From Carboxylicivirga linearis (lineage in GTDB: Bacteria; Bacteroidota; Bacteroidia; Bacteroidales; Marinilabiliaceae): 64,000 nt of DNA. The stretch is from positions 62,001 through 126,000 of the forward strand of contig NZ_JAGUCO010000014.1 of assembly GCF_018271995.1 (NCBI RefSeq), in the 5' to 3' direction. The position numbers and the translations under genes were made by a program. This document shows, in pieces, positions 8,516-17,815 of the stretch. How positions within the stretch are numbered: position 1 is the stretch's first letter; each line of letters begins with the position of its first letter. The notes beneath the pieces are model-generated. The model was not told where the DNA came from and did not search any database. It saw nothing but the letters and a program-made list of their open reading frames with translations.

Positions 8516-10069
8516 TTATTTAGAACCAACAGAGTTGATCTTTTCTTCTATGGCACTGAGGTTAAAGGCACCCGGAGTTTGGCTAGGTGGATATTCTTTC
8601 ATTGTCATTAAAAACTTAGCCGCCATTTGCTGAATAGGAACCAGAATAAAAGCTCTATCAAGCAACCAGTCGTAATAGGTATTGGAGTTGTGCTGGGCTT
8701 TTTCAAATGGATCGCGTCGAAGATTAAACACCTGAGGCACCCTTAGTTCCACAAAAGGTTCTACCCACACGCCAAATTTCTCACCTCTGTTTTCATAAAA
8801 CACTACTTTCCAGTCGTCGTAACGAGCCGCTACTATCTGTCCATCATCATTTACATACCAAAATTCTTTTCTTGGACAATCGTTGGTTTTACCGCTTAAA
8901 TAATCATTTAAATCGTAACCATCAATGTAATTTTTGTAGCTACGCCCGTTAATGGTGGTTCCTTTGGCAAGCTTTTCCTTAATATCTTTGGCTCCTGCAA
9001 TAGCAGCAAAGGTAGGCAACCAATCTTCATGAGCTACAATTCCGTTAAGGGTTACATCTTTTTGCCAATGCCCTGGCCAGCGCACAAAGGTAGGAACACG
9101 GTAAGCGCCTTCCCAGTTAGAGTTTTTCTCACCTCGGAACGGAGTGGTTCCTGCATCAGGCCAGGTATTGTAATGCGGTCCGTTATCTGTTGAATACATT
9201 ACAACGGTATTATCAGCAATACCTAACTCATCCAATACGGCTAGCAACTCGCCAACGTGCATATCATGCTCAACCATACCGTCGGAATATTCATCCTGTC
9301 CGCTTATTCCCCGATGTTCCTCTTTTACATGGGTGCGAAAATGCATACGAGTACCATTCCACCAAACAAAAAATGGTTTTCCGGCTTTATTTTGTTTTTT
9401 GATAAAGGCAACAGCAGCAGCCACTGTTTCATCATCAATGGTTTCCATTCGTTTTTTTGTCAAGGCTCCGGTATCTTCAATTTTCTGTCCGCCTTTACCG
9501 TCGGCCCAGCAATGAAGAACACCCCTTGGGCCATATGTTTCTTTAAATGTTTTACCATTCTTCAACATCATATCACCGGGATAATCTTCATTTTCGGGCT
9601 CTTCCTCTGCATTTAAATGATAGAGATTCCCTAAAAACTCATCAAAACCATGCATTGTTGGCAAGTGTTCATCCAAATCGCCTTGATGGTTTTTACCAAA
9701 TTGCCCGGTGGCATAACCCTGACTCTTTAGAATGGTTGCCATCGTAATATCTGTTTTCTGCCATCCTTGTTCGGCACCTGGTAATCCTACTTTGGTCATT
9801 CCGGTACGAACAGGCACATTACCACCGATAAATGCTGCACGCCCGGCAGTACAACTTTGTTGTGCATAATAATCAGTAAAAGCGATTCCTTCGTCAGCTA
9901 TACGATCGATATTAGGAGTTTTGTAGCCCATCATTCCCCTGTTATTATGACTAATATTCCAGGTTCCAATATCATCGCCCCATATTACTAATATATTAGG
10001 CTTTTCCTGGGCAAATGCTCCACTAATTAAATAAATACTTAAAGCAAAGATCATAACGATTTTTCTCAT
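8516..10069 (-). CDS. Exported S1-family sulfatase (CTAGR type)
   Basis: 517 residues. A signal peptide (MRKIVMIFALSIYLISGAFA) is followed by the sulfatase fold: PNILVIWGDD (metal ligands), SCTAGRAAF with the formylglycine Cys at residue 73, GQFGKNHQGD and YSTDNGPHYNTWPD. Formylglycine must be made from Cys73 by a maturase encoded elsewhere. Here the signature is C-x-A-G-R instead of the common C-x-P-S-R, closer to a subset of arylsulfatases. Action is in the periplasm on sulfated sugars. It has its own upstream gap of 350 bases and so is probably a separate transcript from the main PUL operon. Confidence 0.9.
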   Translation of the reverse strand: MRKIVMIFALSIYLISGAFAQEKPNILVIWGDDIGTWNISHNNRGMMGYKTPNIDRIADEGIAFTDYYAQQSCTAGRAAFIGGNVPVRTGMTKVGLPGAEQGWQKTDITMATILKSQGYATGQFGKNHQGDLDEHLPTMHGFDEFLGNLYHLNAEEEPENEDYPGDMMLKNGKTFKETYGPRGVLHCWADGKGGQKIEDTGALTKKRMETIDDETVAAAVAFIKKQNKAGKPFFVWWNGTRMHFRTHVKEEHRGISGQDEYSDGMVEHDMHVGELLAVLDELGIADNTVVMYSTDNGPHYNTWPDAGTTPFRGEKNSNWEGAYRVPTFVRWPGHWQKDVTLNGIVAHEDWLPTFAAIAGAKDIKEKLAKGTTINGRSYKNYIDGYDLNDYLSGKTNDCPRKEFWYVNDDGQIVAARYDDWKVVFYENRGEKFGVWVEPFVELRVPQVFNLRRDPFEKAQHNSNTYYDWLLDRAFILVPIQQMAAKFLMTMKEYPPSQTPGAFNLSAIEEKINSVGSK

Positions 10070-10360
10070 AATGGTAGTTTTAGTGATAATTATTGATAAA
10101 TAAGTAAAGAGTGTTTATTGTCTGGAAGTCGATATTAATTTGATGTCTTGGGATTTTATATAAGATTCAATCATTTTCAAAAACTGTCATTGAACTTCTT
10201 TTATAAATAGCTAATCACAACCATCAAGTTAAGAGCTTAATACTTCAATTTCAAGTTTATTTTAATTATTATCATAGAATTAATTACAGCTTTGCCCTAA
10301 TTGCATATGATTTCAAGCAGCACCTTACATATCAATACTTCGTAGGATCCTTATTGTACA
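10070..10360. other. Intergenic region upstream of sulfatase
   Basis: AT-rich, without an open frame or clear repeat. It should hold the promoter of the minus-strand sulfatase gene, but I find no convincing CAAAnnTA box (the complement of TAnnTTTG). Confidence 0.4.
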
Positions 10361-10394
10361 AAAAAAGCCCGATTCAAATATGAGAATCGGGCTT
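10361..10394 (-). terminator. Terminator of the main PUL operon
   Basis: Perfect 11-bp stem AAGCCCGATTC/GAATCGGGCTT with an 8-base loop. On the minus strand it is followed by a T6 run (A-run at 10359-10366). It lies 22 bases past the stop of the 10417-11790 gene and closes the operon that starts with the GH2 gene. Confidence 0.85.
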
Positions 10395-10416
10395 ACTATA
10401 ATAAAGTATCAAATAA

Positions 10417-11790
10417 TTATCGTCTGTAATCTGGCATTGCCGGACTGAAGAAATTGTTGTATTCCTGAAAGAACTCAACACCCAACAGTTCAGGTAAGGC
10501 TGCTAAACCCAAAAGCATAGCACAATAATCAACTCCTTCAACTTTTGTTGGTCGCCAATCAATATCGCGATAACTATATTTCCAAAGAATAGTGTCATTG
10601 CCGGCTGAGATACCATCCTTTGCAGGCAGAGCCATTTTGCCTATTCCTCGCGGATCTTTATAAACCGAAAGCAGATCTTTTCGAACCAAATCGGGCAATA
10701 CAGGCGAATAACCTGCCAAAGCACTTATAGCCACATTTAACCCACGGTTACGGTCTCTGTCGGTATCAATATCCTCTCGTCCACAAATGCGGTCAACGGT
10801 ATACCCTTCTTTCCATCCATCACCGTTCTGCTGCAAGCCAACACCTGCAGTCGTTCCCCATTCGTATGATCTTTTACCTATCTCATTTAAATCATCACGA
10901 TCGTTCCACCAGGCATAATCAGCCAATGCAGCCTGACGCATAGCTTCTTGATAAATTGGACTAACGGTAAACTCATGCACAAATAAATAATTGAACATGA
11001 AGGTAAAGTTTGACGTGAACTCGTTATTGTTTTTATGATCAGTCATCACATTAAATACTTCGCCTGATTTGCTTGTGTATTGTGCTACAGGCAATACCTC
11101 AGGATTGCCATAATAGGCTTCCCATAGCAAATTAGCCGGAGCATCTGCCTTTTTTGCTTTATTTTTTGCCAACCAGGCAACAATCATATATTCATTATAA
11201 GGCAAGGTATAACTCCCGCGCGCAGCACCATCCTCATCCATCACCAAGGCAATCTGCCCCTTTTTCCAATCACCAATAAACAGATCATGATTCACCATAT
11301 TAAATAGTTGATCTACATACTGGCCTATCACCTCATTCTGATGAAAGTATCGCTTGGCAAATAAGGCTCCTGAAATCAGAATATCGGTATCGATAGGGCT
11401 CCAGTCGCTTCCTATAGCTTCACCTGTTGCAATATCATAAAAATGAATAAAACAGTTTTCGGCCGTGCGCGCTAATTCTACCCCTTGATCATTTTCGCCC
11501 AATACACTTTGTAAGGTTTCAATAATTTCCTCCTCGGCATCATCGTTCCATCCCATTTCGACTGCTACGCACTGGGCAACTAATCCCATACCAATACTGG
11601 CCGTCGATCCTCTGTCGGTACTTTCTTCAGTACTTATATAATCGCGGTAAAAACCATTATCAGTCCTCATTAATTGATAAACCTTTACCGTATTATGCAA
11701 AAGCTCCTCCAGAATTTCCTTGTCAGATTGCTGTTTACAACCACTTATAATTATTAAAACCGCAACAAGCGATAATCCAATTTTCTTCAT
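10417..11790 (-). CDS. Lipoprotein, putative alpha/alpha-barrel glycoside hydrolase
   Basis: 457 residues. A lipoprotein signal (MKKIGLSLVAVLIIISGC, Cys18) precedes a mostly helical protein. The stretch WSPIDTDILISGALFAKRYF and RGSYTLPYNEYMIVAWLAK recall the (alpha/alpha)6 glycoamylase/GH144-like folds, in which Asp and Glu of similar loops are catalytic, but the match is loose. GTTAGVGLQQNGDGWKEGY and RNRGLNVAISALAGYSP are other conserved-looking blocks. It is the last gene of the PUL operon, 6 bases after the GH43 gene, so it is very likely an enzyme or binding protein for the same glycan. The family is uncertain. Confidence 0.6.
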   Translation of the reverse strand: MKKIGLSLVAVLIIISGCKQQSDKEILEELLHNTVKVYQLMRTDNGFYRDYISTEESTDRGSTASIGMGLVAQCVAVEMGWNDDAEEEIIETLQSVLGENDQGVELARTAENCFIHFYDIATGEAIGSDWSPIDTDILISGALFAKRYFHQNEVIGQYVDQLFNMVNHDLFIGDWKKGQIALVMDEDGAARGSYTLPYNEYMIVAWLAKNKAKKADAPANLLWEAYYGNPEVLPVAQYTSKSGEVFNVMTDHKNNNEFTSNFTFMFNYLFVHEFTVSPIYQEAMRQAALADYAWWNDRDDLNEIGKRSYEWGTTAGVGLQQNGDGWKEGYTVDRICGREDIDTDRDRNRGLNVAISALAGYSPVLPDLVRKDLLSVYKDPRGIGKMALPAKDGISAGNDTILWKYSYRDIDWRPTKVEGVDYCAMLLGLAALPELLGVEFFQEYNNFFSPAMPDYRR

Positions 11791-11796
11791 CAGCTT

Positions 11797-13602
11797 TTAT
11801 TTTACCTCAACTGGTTTTGTCATTGTTGAAATACCATTTTCGTTAAAAGCTTCTATTGAATAATAATAAGTTGTGCCTTTATCTAACGATGGCATTTTGT
11901 GCTCGGTTACATCGTACACCAACCACGAATGATATAATTTATCAGGTGCAATACCCCAACGAATATTGTACCCCTGAGCTCCTTTTACTGCATCCCATTT
12001 CAATTCTACATCGCGTGGATCTTTACTTCGGTCGAAACTAAAATTCTTTACTTTGACCGGCTTTTTCCCTTCACCCAATCCAAACACACGAATCTCCGAC
12101 ATGGCCAGATTATTCCCCGGAACTTCAATGTTGTTATATCTTACATATTTGGCTCTTACCGGCTTATTTAATGTGATATAAGCATTAGGTGTATCTTTAA
12201 AACTATTGCTTTTATCCACAATGGTTTCCCAATTCTTACCATCAAGAGATGCCTCAATGGTATAACGATGGCGTAAACCTTCAACACGTGTATAAATACC
12301 TGCTTCATGATCGTGGTAATTTAATTGCAAAGCATAGATATTACCAATTTGATTCATCTCAATTTCTACCCATTGCTGATCATCATTAGCATGAGCAACC
12401 CAATACGACTTCGGACTTTCATCCGTTAGCACTCTTGAAAGAATCTTACCATCAGCATCCACCTCATCTTTCATCTCTTCAATATCGAAATTACCATCAT
12501 CGGCAGTGCTTTTTTTAATCTGTAACACAGAGCTCGAAACAGTAGTTTTTCCTTTGTATGACAATAACATCCATCCATTATGCTCACCTGCTTTGGTTGG
12601 ATGACCAGGAGCAAATCGAGGATAATCGCCATAGTGCGTATTGCTATGCATCACACCTTCGCTATCGAAATAAGTTGGAAACATACACAAACGACGCTCC
12701 CAATGAGAGTTAGAAGCCAGTGCCATTGTGGCAAAATGCCAGTATTGATCGTTGGTTGCTTTAAGCGTCATTCCATGTCCGGCACCATTGGTAAAACCAC
12801 CCGGTTTAAAGCTGATAGGATTACCTTCCATATACTCAAACGGACCAACGGGTGAATCGCCCACATAAGCACCATCGGCATATACATTAAACTGGGTTCC
12901 CGGAGCAGCATACTGAAGGTAATATTTACCGTTGTGCTTGGTCATGGATGCCCCTTCCATGTATCCTTCTTTAATGGTTGGATGAAAGTTGTTTTCGCCA
13001 AATCGTTCCCAACCATGCTCTTCTTCATTAAGGTTGATGAGCTCTTTAGGCTCTCCCACCTGAATCATTCTATCATCTTTATTCAGTTCCTTCACTTTTA
13101 TGGGATGCACATTAGAGGACCCCCAGTAAAGATATGTTCTGCCATCATCATCAATAAACAATTCCGAATCCTGAATATTATTTGTGATAGATGCTGTTGG
13201 TGTCCACATCCCCGATTTCGGATCATCGGTATATAAAATACTTCCGTACCCGGCTGGATCACCTGCAAAATACATTACAGAATCTTTATAATTAAATGCC
13301 GTTGGAGCATTTGAACCTTCAAAAAACCATTGTTGAGGTTTAATAAAATCCCAATTTACCAAATCAGTTGAGTGCCAGTAGCCGAACGAACGGGTAACAA
13401 ACATGTAATACTCGCCTCGAAATTCAACAACAGCAGGATCTGCTCCCGAACGATACGATATATTTTTATGTGAATTATAAACCATGTAGGTATAATCAAT
13501 ATCTATTGGATTACAATAGCTTTGAGGTATAGGATCCTGGGCATATACCAACAAACTAACCAACATGAATACTACCGATAGGCATTGCTTGATCTTGTTC
13601 AT
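11797..13602 (-). CDS. Exported GH43-like glycosidase with F5/8 type C and Fn3 domains
   Basis: 601 residues. A signal peptide ending near VYAQ (residue 21) is followed by a five-bladed GH43-type catalytic domain (about 45-350). Its likely base is Asp55 in SGADPAVV, with YWHSTDLVNWDF and DSELFIDDDGRTYLYWGSS also typical. Residues ~385-510 form an F5/8 type C (discoidin, CBM32-like) carbohydrate-binding domain (WVEIEMNQIGNIYALQLNYH, KYVRYNNIEVPG). The last ~85 residues are a fibronectin type III domain (LKWDAVKGAQGYNIRW). GH43 enzymes cleave arabinosyl, xylosyl or galactosyl linkages. It sits between sulfatase and putative hydrolase genes in the PUL. Confidence 0.85.
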   Translation of the reverse strand: MNKIKQCLSVVFMLVSLLVYAQDPIPQSYCNPIDIDYTYMVYNSHKNISYRSGADPAVVEFRGEYYMFVTRSFGYWHSTDLVNWDFIKPQQWFFEGSNAPTAFNYKDSVMYFAGDPAGYGSILYTDDPKSGMWTPTASITNNIQDSELFIDDDGRTYLYWGSSNVHPIKVKELNKDDRMIQVGEPKELINLNEEEHGWERFGENNFHPTIKEGYMEGASMTKHNGKYYLQYAAPGTQFNVYADGAYVGDSPVGPFEYMEGNPISFKPGGFTNGAGHGMTLKATNDQYWHFATMALASNSHWERRLCMFPTYFDSEGVMHSNTHYGDYPRFAPGHPTKAGEHNGWMLLSYKGKTTVSSSVLQIKKSTADDGNFDIEEMKDEVDADGKILSRVLTDESPKSYWVAHANDDQQWVEIEMNQIGNIYALQLNYHDHEAGIYTRVEGLRHRYTIEASLDGKNWETIVDKSNSFKDTPNAYITLNKPVRAKYVRYNNIEVPGNNLAMSEIRVFGLGEGKKPVKVKNFSFDRSKDPRDVELKWDAVKGAQGYNIRWGIAPDKLYHSWLVYDVTEHKMPSLDKGTTYYYSIEAFNENGISTMTKPVEVK

Positions 13603-13698
13603 TGTTACTTTATTTTAGTTAGACTTTTGTTTCTTTTTTAGTTAGGTATTTTAATCATCTGATCAACTTAAGTCAAATCAGACAAATAATCCACCCCA

Positions 13699-15264
13699 TC
13701 AATGAAGATATTTATCGGACACCTGGTATTGAATAATTAAACGCTCCAGTTCGTTATGAAGATGATATTTAACTTCTTCGTAAGCGATATCATCATAAAT
13801 ATTATTCATCTCATCCGGATCTTCCTGTAGGTCATATAACTCCCAAACATCATCATTATAAAAATGAATAAGTTTGTATTGATCAGTTTTTACTCCATTG
13901 TGGGCTTTTACACTATGAAACCCCGGATATTCGTAGTAATGATAGTATAACGACTTACGCCAGTCTACCCCCTTTTTATCTCCACTCATCAAGGGCAGAA
14001 ACGATTCGCCTTGCATCTCGTTTGGGATCTCTACACCTGCCATTTGCAGAATAGTAGGTGCAAAATCAATATTCTGTGTCAGTTCCGAAATGCTTTTACC
14101 TTTTTCCTTAATGTAAGGATCGCGTATAATTAGTGGCATACGAAACGACTCTTCGTACATCCATCTCTTATCAAACCAACCGTGTTCTCCCAAAAAGAAG
14201 CCCTGATCAGATGTGTAGATTACAATGGTATTATCCAGCAACCCCTTTTCCTCGAGATATTCATACATTTCTCCAACACTATCGTCTACAGAACGAACAC
14301 AAGCGAGATAATCCTGCAGATAGCGCTGTAACTTCCATACCGCTTTTTCTTCTTCTGTTCTTTCAGTAAGGTAATAGTCATTATTTCTCTCGCGGTAAGC
14401 TTCTAAAAAACGCTTACGCTCCTCCTCAGTCATGCGACCAAAGAAAACCTGAGGCCAGCGATCGTATAGCAACGTATCGCTATTCACACCTGTAACCATC
14501 TTCAGGTCGTGACCTTCATAGGCATCGCGGTAGATATTCATTTCCTGCCCCGCGGCAGCCAACCGTCCGTCATAATTATCGAAATAATTGTTTGGTACCG
14601 GAAACTCAACATCCTCAAACAAGTGGTAATATTTCTCTGCCGGAATCCAATTACGATGAGGCGCCTTATGCTGCATCATCAAAAAGAATGGTTGATCCTC
14701 ATCGCGGTTATCTAACCAATCAATAGTTGATTCGGTTATGAGGTCGGTTACATACCCCATCTCCTGGGTCATAGTATCCTTCGTAATAAAATCGGGATTA
14801 ATATATTCGCCCTGATCATTTAATATTTTATAGTAGTTGAATCCTACCGGTTTGGTATTTAAATGCCATTTACCAATTACAGCTGTTTGATAACCGTTTT
14901 TTTGAAGAATGTTAGGTATGGTTGGTTGATGACCATTAAATTTGGTGCCATCATTCTTAACAAAACCATTCGCATGAGAGTGTTTTCCTGTTAAAACAGT
15001 GGCTCTACTTGGCCCACAAATTGAGTTAGCACAGTAGTTCTCAAGAAACAAGGTTCCTTCCTGGGCTAATCGATCGATATTTGGTGTTGGCGCCAATTTT
15101 GATATAGGATGACCATAGGCACTTAATGCCTGCATAGCATGATCATCAGTCATGATAAATAAAATATTGGGCTTTGGTTGTTTACTTCTGTCTACGTTTC
15201 CTCCACATGAAGATAATAGAGATGAAATGAACAGAGTAATGGTAAAAAAGTAAGCAAATCTCAT
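13699..15264 (-). CDS. Lipoprotein sulfatase, S1 family (CGPSR type)
   Basis: 521 residues. A lipoprotein signal with Cys20 (ISSLLSSCGG) is followed by the sulfatase N-terminal metal site (PNILFIMTDDHAMQA). The canonical signature NSICGPSRATVL has the formylglycine Cys at residue 83. IGKWHLN, MQHKAPHRNW, YTSDQGFFLGEHGW and a C-terminal YKLIHFYNDDVWELYDL segment are as in Bacteroidota sulfatases related to iduronate-/glucosamine-sulfatases. It is lipid-anchored, facing the periplasm or cell surface, and removes sulfate from the PUL substrate. An intercistronic 16-bp inverted repeat separates it from the GH3 gene upstream. Confidence 0.92.
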   Translation of the reverse strand: MRFAYFFTITLFISSLLSSCGGNVDRSKQPKPNILFIMTDDHAMQALSAYGHPISKLAPTPNIDRLAQEGTLFLENYCANSICGPSRATVLTGKHSHANGFVKNDGTKFNGHQPTIPNILQKNGYQTAVIGKWHLNTKPVGFNYYKILNDQGEYINPDFITKDTMTQEMGYVTDLITESTIDWLDNRDEDQPFFLMMQHKAPHRNWIPAEKYYHLFEDVEFPVPNNYFDNYDGRLAAAGQEMNIYRDAYEGHDLKMVTGVNSDTLLYDRWPQVFFGRMTEEERKRFLEAYRERNNDYYLTERTEEEKAVWKLQRYLQDYLACVRSVDDSVGEMYEYLEEKGLLDNTIVIYTSDQGFFLGEHGWFDKRWMYEESFRMPLIIRDPYIKEKGKSISELTQNIDFAPTILQMAGVEIPNEMQGESFLPLMSGDKKGVDWRKSLYYHYYEYPGFHSVKAHNGVKTDQYKLIHFYNDDVWELYDLQEDPDEMNNIYDDIAYEEVKYHLHNELERLIIQYQVSDKYLH

Positions 15265-15292
15265 AAAACTTAATATTTAGGCGGGTAAAAGA

Positions 15293-15409
15293 ATATCTGA
15301 AAAGAAATATTTGGTTCCTAAGTTTACTAATTATCTGTTCCAGAAAGAGCATCAGTAAAACTTTATACTTGCAATCGGAAACTATACTATTAAATTTCTT
15401 TTCAGATAT
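15293..15409. repeat. Long-range 16-bp inverted repeat between GH3 and sulfatase genes
   Basis: A perfect 16-bp arm (ATATCTGAAAAGAAAT) at 15293-15308 is inverted at 15394-15409 with an 85-base spacer. The spacer itself has a second weaker pairing (AAGTTTACT near 15318 with AGTAAAACTT near 15355). The element nearly fills the gap between the two coding regions, so the operon mRNA can fold here into a long structured stem. Confidence 0.65.
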
Positions 15410-15418
15410 ACTGATTAA

Positions 15419-17734
15419 TTACTTATATGAAAACTTCATGTGGTTGCTTTCATCATCTGATGATGTTCCAATCCAAAGATTAAAATCTCCAGCCTCAACG
15501 GTTGGTTGATTATTTAATCCAATAAATTCAATGGTTTCTTCATCAATGGTAAATTCAACCACTTTACTTTCTCCTTTTTTAAGAGTGATTTTTTCAAATC
15601 CTTTTAACTCTTTTACCGGACGTGTTACCGACGCAACAATATCCTGAATATAGAGCTGTACAATCTCTTCTCCATCGAATTTACCTGTGTTAGTAACCTC
15701 AACTGAAGCTTTGATTGATCCACCTTTTGTAAATTCTGATTTGTTTAAAACTACATTACTATACTCAAAATTGGTGTATGATAAACCATGTCCAAAAGAA
15801 TACAGAGGTGTATTTTCAACATCAATATAATTTGAACGATAATCGGCTGGAGCATTATCGTTAAACGGACGACCGGTATTTTTCTGATTATAGAAGATGG
15901 GCACCTGACCAACGTTTCGTGGGAAGGTCATCACCAGCTTAGCCGATGGATTGTAATCACCCGAAATAATATCAGCCACTGCATGACCAGCCATTAAACC
16001 AGGATACCAAGCCTCTACGATTGCATCCACATTTTCAGCTTCCCATGATAAATCCAACGGACGACCGTTAAACACTACCAAAATAATTGGTTTACCCGTT
16101 TTCTTCAATTCCTTTAAAAGCTCACGCTGATTACCCGGTAAAGTGATATCGGTACGACTAGCTGCTTCACCCGACCAATGGTAGTTCTCTCCCATTGCCA
16201 CTAAAACAACATCGCTATTTTTTGCTGTTTGAATAGCTTTTGCAAAGCCTCTAGAGCTAGGCTCTATATCAGATACCTTTTCGGTAGAACGATCAATTAG
16301 AGGAAGATCAGTACCCTTTTCATAAGTAAACTTCACATTAGAGCCGGCATATTTTGCATCCAATCCTTCTTTTACGGTTACTGATTTATCTCGGTCTCCT
16401 TTGATAGCCCATTCTCCGTTCAAACTCTCACGTTCATTAATAAACGGACCAATTAGCGCAACGCGTTTACTTTCATCTTTCTTCAAAGGCAACACATTGT
16501 TATCGTTTTTCAATAATACCATTGAACCTTGTGCCGCTTTATGTGCTAAATCAACATATTCGTCATTCATTATTACTTGCTTCTCACGCTCCACATCACA
16601 GTAGCGATATGGATCTTCGAACAAGCCCAATAAGAATTTCATCTCTAAAATGCGGGCTACGGCTACGTCAATCTGATTCTCAGAAATACTTCCTTCCTCA
16701 ACCAATTCCTTAAGATGCATTACAAAAGCCTCACTGATCATATCCATGTCAATGCCGGCATCTAAACTCAACTGAGCTGCATGCTTCAGATCTTTAGCAT
16801 ATCCATGAGGAATTAATTCCATAATGGCAGTATAATCGGTAACTACCAAGCCATTAAATCCCCAGGCATCGCGCAAAATATCTTTAAACAGATATTTATT
16901 CCCCGTTGCCGGCACTCCATTTAAATCGTTAAATGAGGTCATAAACGATCCTACTCCATCTTCAACAACAGCCTTAAATGGAGGAAAATAAGTTTCGTGT
17001 AGTTTATGTTCCGATATATCTGTTGTATGATAATCTCTACCACCTTGAGCTGCTCCATAACCAACAAAGTGTTTGGCTGTTGCAATCATGGTATTGCCTT
17101 TGCTCAAATCGTTGTAATTACTAATTCCCTGAAATCCTTTCACTCTTGCGCGTGCAGCCAAAGTTGCCAGGTAAACATCTTCACCGGCTCCTTCCATTAC
17201 ACGTCCCCAACGAGGATCGTTTGACATATCAATCATAGGTGCAAAATTCCATGCCACACCCGATGCGGTTGCTTCTTCAGCAGCAGCCCGGGCTGTTTGC
17301 TCCATCAAATCCAAATCCCACGAACAAGCTTCAGCCAAAGGAATAGGAAAAGTGGTTTCTAAACCATGAATAACGTCAGCTGCAAAAAGCATTGGTATCT
17401 TCAATCGCGAATATTTCATATTCTGCTCTTGCAGCATACGAACATTTTCAGCGCCAAAAGCATTAAAAGTACTACCAATCATCCCTTTTTTAAGATACTC
17501 ACCTGACTGGTTATCGGCTACTTCTCCTGTTGGAGCAAAGTTGGCCGAATATTGGTTCATCTGACCAATTTTCTCTTCCAATGTCATTAATGATAGTACT
17601 GAATCAACTTTTTGCTCAATAACCACATCGCCACTATAGCTATGCCAGTTGGCTATTTTAGAACCTTGTTGAGTACAAGCCGCAAAGCTCAATATCAACA
17701 AAGGCAAAAGTGCTTTTATATTTAATTTACTCAT
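15419..17734 (-). CDS. bglX: Lipoprotein beta-glucosidase-like enzyme, GH3 family
   Basis: 771 residues. A lipoprotein signal with Cys20 (LLILSFAAC) precedes the GH3 barrel (about 45-395): EKIGQMNQY, FAADVIHGLETTFPIPLAEA, DPRWGRVMEGAGED, KHFVGYG and the nucleophile Asp300 in LVVTDYTAI. The alpha/beta sandwich domain (VLLKNDNNVLPLKKD, VVLVAMGENYHWSGEAASR) and the C-terminal Fn3-like domain (YIQDIVASVTRPVKELKGFEK) complete the BglX architecture. It probably trims beta-linked glucose or galactose-like residues from oligosaccharides in the periplasm. It is part of the PUL operon, immediately after susD. The gene symbol is by family resemblance only. Confidence 0.92.
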   Translation of the reverse strand: MSKLNIKALLPLLILSFAACTQQGSKIANWHSYSGDVVIEQKVDSVLSLMTLEEKIGQMNQYSANFAPTGEVADNQSGEYLKKGMIGSTFNAFGAENVRMLQEQNMKYSRLKIPMLFAADVIHGLETTFPIPLAEACSWDLDLMEQTARAAAEEATASGVAWNFAPMIDMSNDPRWGRVMEGAGEDVYLATLAARARVKGFQGISNYNDLSKGNTMIATAKHFVGYGAAQGGRDYHTTDISEHKLHETYFPPFKAVVEDGVGSFMTSFNDLNGVPATGNKYLFKDILRDAWGFNGLVVTDYTAIMELIPHGYAKDLKHAAQLSLDAGIDMDMISEAFVMHLKELVEEGSISENQIDVAVARILEMKFLLGLFEDPYRYCDVEREKQVIMNDEYVDLAHKAAQGSMVLLKNDNNVLPLKKDESKRVALIGPFINERESLNGEWAIKGDRDKSVTVKEGLDAKYAGSNVKFTYEKGTDLPLIDRSTEKVSDIEPSSRGFAKAIQTAKNSDVVLVAMGENYHWSGEAASRTDITLPGNQRELLKELKKTGKPIILVVFNGRPLDLSWEAENVDAIVEAWYPGLMAGHAVADIISGDYNPSAKLVMTFPRNVGQVPIFYNQKNTGRPFNDNAPADYRSNYIDVENTPLYSFGHGLSYTNFEYSNVVLNKSEFTKGGSIKASVEVTNTGKFDGEEIVQLYIQDIVASVTRPVKELKGFEKITLKKGESKVVEFTIDEETIEFIGLNNQPTVEAGDFNLWIGTSSDDESNHMKFSYK

Positions 17735-17785
17735 AATAATCTCTTTTAATCCTAAAAGGTTTATCTCTCAATAAAGGCAGATTAA

Positions 17786-17807
17786 GAAGGAGAAATACAT
17801 CTCCTTC
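17786..17807 (-). terminator. Hairpin between susD and the GH3 gene
   Basis: GAAGGAGA pairs with TCTCCTTC around a 6-base loop just after susD. There is no T-run on the minus strand, so it is more likely an attenuator or 3' stabiliser that makes susCD transcripts more abundant than downstream genes, a common PUL arrangement. Confidence 0.55.
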
Positions 17808-17815
17808 CCAATTTA

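Noticed and set aside
9190-9747. Plus-strand frames inside the sulfatase gene
   Set aside because: They are shadows of a clear minus-strand sulfatase; low-complexity composition, no start context.
12580-13236. Plus-strand frames inside the GH43-F5/8 gene
   Set aside because: Antisense shadows of a domain-rich minus-strand gene.
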